This document shows, in pieces, positions 23,785-25,999 of a stretch of 25,999 nucleotides of DNA. The notes below the pieces were generated by a model. The model was not told the origin of the DNA, ran no database searches, and saw nothing but the letters and a program-made list of their open reading frames with translations. How positions within the stretch are numbered: position 1 is the stretch's first letter; each line of letters starts with the position of its first letter. Source of the stretch: Nitratidesulfovibrio sp044433065 (GTDB taxonomy: Bacteria > Desulfobacterota > Desulfovibrionia > Desulfovibrionales > Desulfovibrionaceae); contig JAWXUA010000023.1 in NCBI GenBank assembly GCA_044433065.1, forward strand, positions 1 to 25,999, given 5' to 3'. A program made the position numbers and the translations under genes.

Positions 23785-24837
23785 TTAAAAAATAACCTTA
23801 ACCTGCTCAGCGTCCTTGTCTTGACGACGTTCGACGGTGCCGATGGCCCAAGCTGGCATTTGCATAGCATTGAGGCGTGCGAGGACATCTTCGCTGATCT
23901 CTTTGGAGACGATGATGACGTAGCCGATGCCAGAGTTGAAAATTTGCAGCATTTCTGGCCATGTGAGGTTGCCCTGCTCCATCATCCAAGTGAAGACGGC
24001 TGGCATATCCCATGAACCAAACTGGATATCGACTTGTACAGCAGCTGGCAAGACGCGTGGAATATTGTCGTAGAAACCACCACCTGTTACGTGCACCATA
24101 CCGTTTACTTCGAAGTCTCGCATGATGTTACGCACAACTTCCACGTAAATGGCAGTTGGCTCAAGCAAAACTTCTTTCACAGTCTTTTCGGTCCCAGGGA
24201 AAATTTCGTCTGGGGACAGACCGCTTTCGTTGTACAGCTTACGTGCGAGGGTGTAGCCATTGGAGTGCAGACCAGTGGAAGCAAGGCCGATAACCACGTC
24301 ACCAACGCGGATGGTAGAACCGTCAACGATTTTAGCGTTGTCCACAATGCCAACACAGAAACCAGCAAGGTCATATTCACCGTCAGCGTACATGCCTGCC
24401 ATTTCCGCAGTTTCACCGCCAAGCAAAGCACAAGCACCACGGCGGCAACCTTCGGCCACACCACTGATAACTTGTTGGGTCTTATCTACATCAAGCTTAC
24501 CTGTGGCGAAATAGTCGAGAAAGAAGAGCGGACGAGCACCTTGTACAAGGATATCGTTGACGCTCATGGCCACAAGGTCGATACCAACGGTATCGTGACG
24601 GTCAAATTCAAAAGCAAGCTTCAGCTTTGTACCTACGCCATCAGTGGAAGCAACCAAAACTGGTTCATCCATGCCCACGGTGTCGGGCTTGAAAAGGCCA
24701 CCGAAGCCACCAATATCAGAAAGAACACCGTTGGAATGGGTTCCTGCAACGATGTTTTTGATACGTGAAACAAGGGCGTTACCTGCATTAATGTCAACGC
24801 CTGCCTCGGTGTAAGCTCTAGCACGATCCTCAGACAT
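23785..24837 (-). CDS. purM: phosphoribosylformylglycinamidine cyclo-ligase (AIR synthetase)
   Basis: This 350-residue cytoplasmic enzyme of de novo purine synthesis closes the imidazole ring of FGAM with ATP to give AIR. Family segments are intact: STDGVGTKLKLA at 64-75, IDLVAMSVNDILVQGARPLFFLDY at 86-109, GGETAEMAGMY at 140-150, ASTGLHSNGYT, VHVTGGGFYDNIPRVLP and the C-terminal FNSGIGYV. Length is normal (about 345-355). AAGGAG lies eight bases before ATG 24837. It appears to be a single-gene unit with its own promoter and a tetraloop terminator. AIR is also the substrate of ThiC, encoded 2.2 kb away on the same strand but not in the same operon. Confidence 0.97.
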   Translation of the reverse strand: MSEDRARAYTEAGVDINAGNALVSRIKNIVAGTHSNGVLSDIGGFGGLFKPDTVGMDEPVLVASTDGVGTKLKLAFEFDRHDTVGIDLVAMSVNDILVQGARPLFFLDYFATGKLDVDKTQQVISGVAEGCRRGACALLGGETAEMAGMYADGEYDLAGFCVGIVDNAKIVDGSTIRVGDVVIGLASTGLHSNGYTLARKLYNESGLSPDEIFPGTEKTVKEVLLEPTAIYVEVVRNIMRDFEVNGMVHVTGGGFYDNIPRVLPAAVQVDIQFGSWDMPAVFTWMMEQGNLTWPEMLQIFNSGIGYVIIVSKEISEDVLARLNAMQMPAWAIGTVERRQDKDAEQVKVIF

Positions 24838-24871
24838 TTATAAACTCCTTAAAAGTCATACGCAAAAAATG

Positions 24872-24921
24872 ATGTGCATTCATAGACTGTTCGGCTTCGA
24901 AGTGCAAGAACTAATGCACAT
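24872..24921 (-). promoter_or_regulatory. purM promoter flanked by a 9-bp inverted repeat
   Basis: On the minus strand TTGCAC (24907-24902) and TATGAA (24884-24879) are 17 bases apart, each matching 4 of 6 consensus bases. Perfect inverted repeat arms ATGTGCATT (24872-24880) and AATGCACAT (24913-24921) overlap the -10 region and lie just upstream of the -35, an arrangement that suits a repressor site. A leader of about 35 bases would follow. Nothing else is seen in 24922-25020. Confidence 0.4.
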
Positions 24922-25020
24922 AAATGACAACAAATCATAAGGTTGTCATAGCTAATTGAGGCACAGCCCCAATTCCGCCCCTATCTAGAGGCAAAAAAGG
25001 GAAGCAATACCTTGTATCAT

Positions 25021-25040
25021 AAAAGAAGGGGCGAAGCCCT
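25021..25040 (-). terminator. weak intrinsic terminator after the YHS-type gene
   Basis: On the minus strand GGGC-TTC-GCCC (25039-25029), extendable by a T-G pair, is followed by TTCTTTT. It starts 12 bases after the stop codon. Confidence 0.5.
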
Positions 25041-25051
25041 GTAGGCGGGTA

Positions 25052-25345
25052 TTACTCTTCTTCTTTTTTAATCTGCGGAATTTCGCGGCCACCATCTTGC
25101 AATTGCTTGATGAATTTATCGCGGCATTCATAGCTACAAAAACGGTAGGTTCTCTCGCCATCACGCACAGTTACGCCGCCATCAGCGTCAACATAGGCAC
25201 CGCAAATGGGGTCTTTTACCATTTCACCAGTGGCAATAAGATGCTCTTTATCTTCTTTCACATCTTTCTTTTTCTTGGTCATGTCATTGGCGAACATTCT
25301 ATAGAGCAAGTAACCTGCAATGATAAGAGCAAGCCATTTCCACAT
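25052..25345 (-). CDS. small membrane-anchored YHS-type metal-binding protein
   Basis: The 97-residue product has a single N-terminal membrane segment (about 3-17), a lysine-rich stretch (22-33) that should stay in the cytoplasm, and then a YHS-like module: VKDPICGAYVD (C48) and YRFCSYECRDKF (C70, C74). The three cysteines and the F-C-S-x-x-C pattern are as in YHS domains of metal-handling proteins, so a metal or metal-cluster role is likely; the metal is unknown. AAGGAG lies seven bases before ATG. It starts 26 bases after folK ends, so it is the last gene of a folK operon. Similar small anchored proteins are found as hypotheticals in related bacteria. Confidence 0.8.
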   Translation of the reverse strand: MWKWLALIIAGYLLYRMFANDMTKKKKDVKEDKEHLIATGEMVKDPICGAYVDADGGVTVRDGERTYRFCSYECRDKFIKQLQDGGREIPQIKKEEE

Positions 25346-25371
25346 GGATTTTCTCCTTGTATGCTAAAACC

Positions 25372-25908
25372 TTATTGCCAAATTGTATTATTTTCAAGAC
25401 GATATGGCAAGCGCGACAGCATGTCGCCAATGGATTCTTTGGAAAATTTTTCTGGTGTACTATCATCAAGCCACACATCGCGCAAGGGAACCAAGACAAA
25501 AGCTCTCTCGGTCATGCGAGGATGAGGGACTATGAGGGTTGGTGTTTCAATAACTTCTTTGCCAAAAAGCAAGAGGTCAATGTCAATTGGACGTGGACCA
25601 AAGCGAAGAGCTGGATCATGTGACCGACAACGTCCCATATCATCTTCTATTTTCAGGCACATAGCAAGCAAGGCATGCGGCTTGAGCATGGAGTCACACT
25701 CAAGCCGCGCTACCCGATTAGCAAACCATGCCTGATCACGAAAGCCCTGTGGCTCTGTATAATATGATGGTGAGACCGCAGCAACACGCACGCCTTCCAA
25801 GGCATCTATGGCCTTAAGCGCTGCATTGAGATTGGCATCAAGGCTCGTCAAAGGATTGTGGCTATCCCCATGAGGGACCGCCTTATCCTCGTCACCAAGC
25901 CCAACCAT
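25372..25908 (-). CDS. folK: 2-amino-4-hydroxy-6-hydroxymethyldihydropteridine pyrophosphokinase (5' end unclear)
   Basis: This folate-pathway enzyme transfers pyrophosphate from ATP to the pterin. The signature RFGPRPIDIDLL lies at 102-113 counting from ATG 25908, followed by HPRMTERAFVLVPL. From this ATG the product has 178 residues, but it would lack the first strand and the conserved GSN turn. Those residues (IVYVCLGSN) are encoded directly upstream in the same frame at 25935-25909. Back to the in-frame TGA at about 25972 there is no ATG, GTG or TTG. AGGAGG (25966-25961) lies four bases before an ATC (25956), which would give MSHRQPEIVYVCLGSN and 194 residues; ATA at 25935 is another option. 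The true start is therefore non-standard, or one base is wrong. It overlaps the end of the preceding gene and is followed by the YHS gene. Confidence 0.88.
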   Translation of the reverse strand: MVGLGDEDKAVPHGDSHNPLTSLDANLNAALKAIDALEGVRVAAVSPSYYTEPQGFRDQAWFANRVARLECDSMLKPHALLAMCLKIEDDMGRCRSHDPALRFGPRPIDIDLLLFGKEVIETPTLIVPHPRMTERAFVLVPLRDVWLDDSTPEKFSKESIGDMLSRLPYRLENNTIWQ

Positions 25909-25931
25909 ATTAGAACCGAGGCAAACGTAGA

Positions 25932-25999
25932 CTATTTCAGGTTGGCGATGCGAGATACAGCCTCCTGAAGGCGATCGGTATCAACCGTCAAGGAAATAC
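25932..25999 (-). CDS. 3' end of a gene upstream of folK, probably a class I/II aminotransferase
   Basis: Only the last 21 complete codons lie in the window, reading ISLTVDTDRLQEAVSRIANL and a final K, then TAG at 25934-25932. The pattern (RISLT-x5-RL-x-EAV-x-RI) resembles the C-terminus of PLP aminotransferases such as LL-diaminopimelate aminotransferase; an ACT-domain protein is an alternative. It runs into folK, overlapping it if folK starts at ATC 25956. The identity is tentative because so little is visible. Confidence 0.5.
   Translation of the reverse strand, partial: ISLTVDTDRLQEAVSRIANLK

Noticed and set aside
24034..24768. 244-codon plus-strand open frame opposite purM
   Set aside because: It lies wholly within the intact purM gene and has no features of its own.
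1..25999. CRISPR array, prophage, insertion sequence or tRNA
   Set aside because: No regularly spaced repeats, transposase or integrase genes, or tRNA-like cloverleaf were seen; gene content is housekeeping.

Overview
The window looks like ordinary chromosome from a Desulfovibrio-like anaerobe (Desulfobacterota, probably Desulfovibrionaceae). This is inferred from the mix of genes: a split glycine decarboxylase (GcvPA/GcvPB), a short-form ThiC, a sigma54-type NtrC regulator paired with a membrane kinase, a VWA-OmpA fusion, a YchF/M16 housekeeping block, and G-rich dispersed repeats of a kind common in that group. No phage, transposase, CRISPR array, rRNA or tRNA is visible.

Layout. Positions 222-4289 (+) hold an exported two-domain M16 peptidase and the YchF/OLA1 ATPase, each with its own terminator. 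Positions 4675-9501 (+) hold the glycine cleavage block: gcvH, then a 306-base gap with a hairpin and a 149-base imperfect palindrome, then gcvPA-gcvPB-lpd with overlapping genes. gcvT is absent. Positions 9608-11319 (+) hold a VWA-OmpA envelope protein with biased codon use and a small exported protein of unknown function; they meet the next block at a perfect bidirectional terminator. Positions 11423-18929 (-) hold an NtrC-type regulator, its kinase, a 326-base AT-rich region rich in GTGCAA/TTGCAC hexamers, and a 1229-residue AsmA-family protein. Positions 19226-20200 (+) encode a D-2-hydroxyacid dehydrogenase, convergent with a ThiC-family gene (-). That gene is divergent from a radical SAM gene of unknown function (+) with a structured leader. 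The right end (-) holds purM, a small YHS-type membrane protein, folK, and the 3' end of a probable aminotransferase gene.

Function. GcvH, GcvPA/PB and Lpd give the P, H and L proteins for glycine cleavage, or for glycine synthesis in the reductive glycine pathway. PurM, FolK and ThiC all touch purine, folate or aminoimidazole-ribotide metabolism: PurM makes AIR and ThiC consumes it. The hydroxyacid dehydrogenase may link glycerate/hydroxypyruvate to glycine and serine. The kinase-regulator pair probably controls an envelope response through sigma54. The most unusual signals are the palindrome before gcvPA, the folded leader before the radical SAM gene, the repeat cluster before the kinase operon, and a folK gene with no ordinary start codon upstream of its conserved N-terminus.
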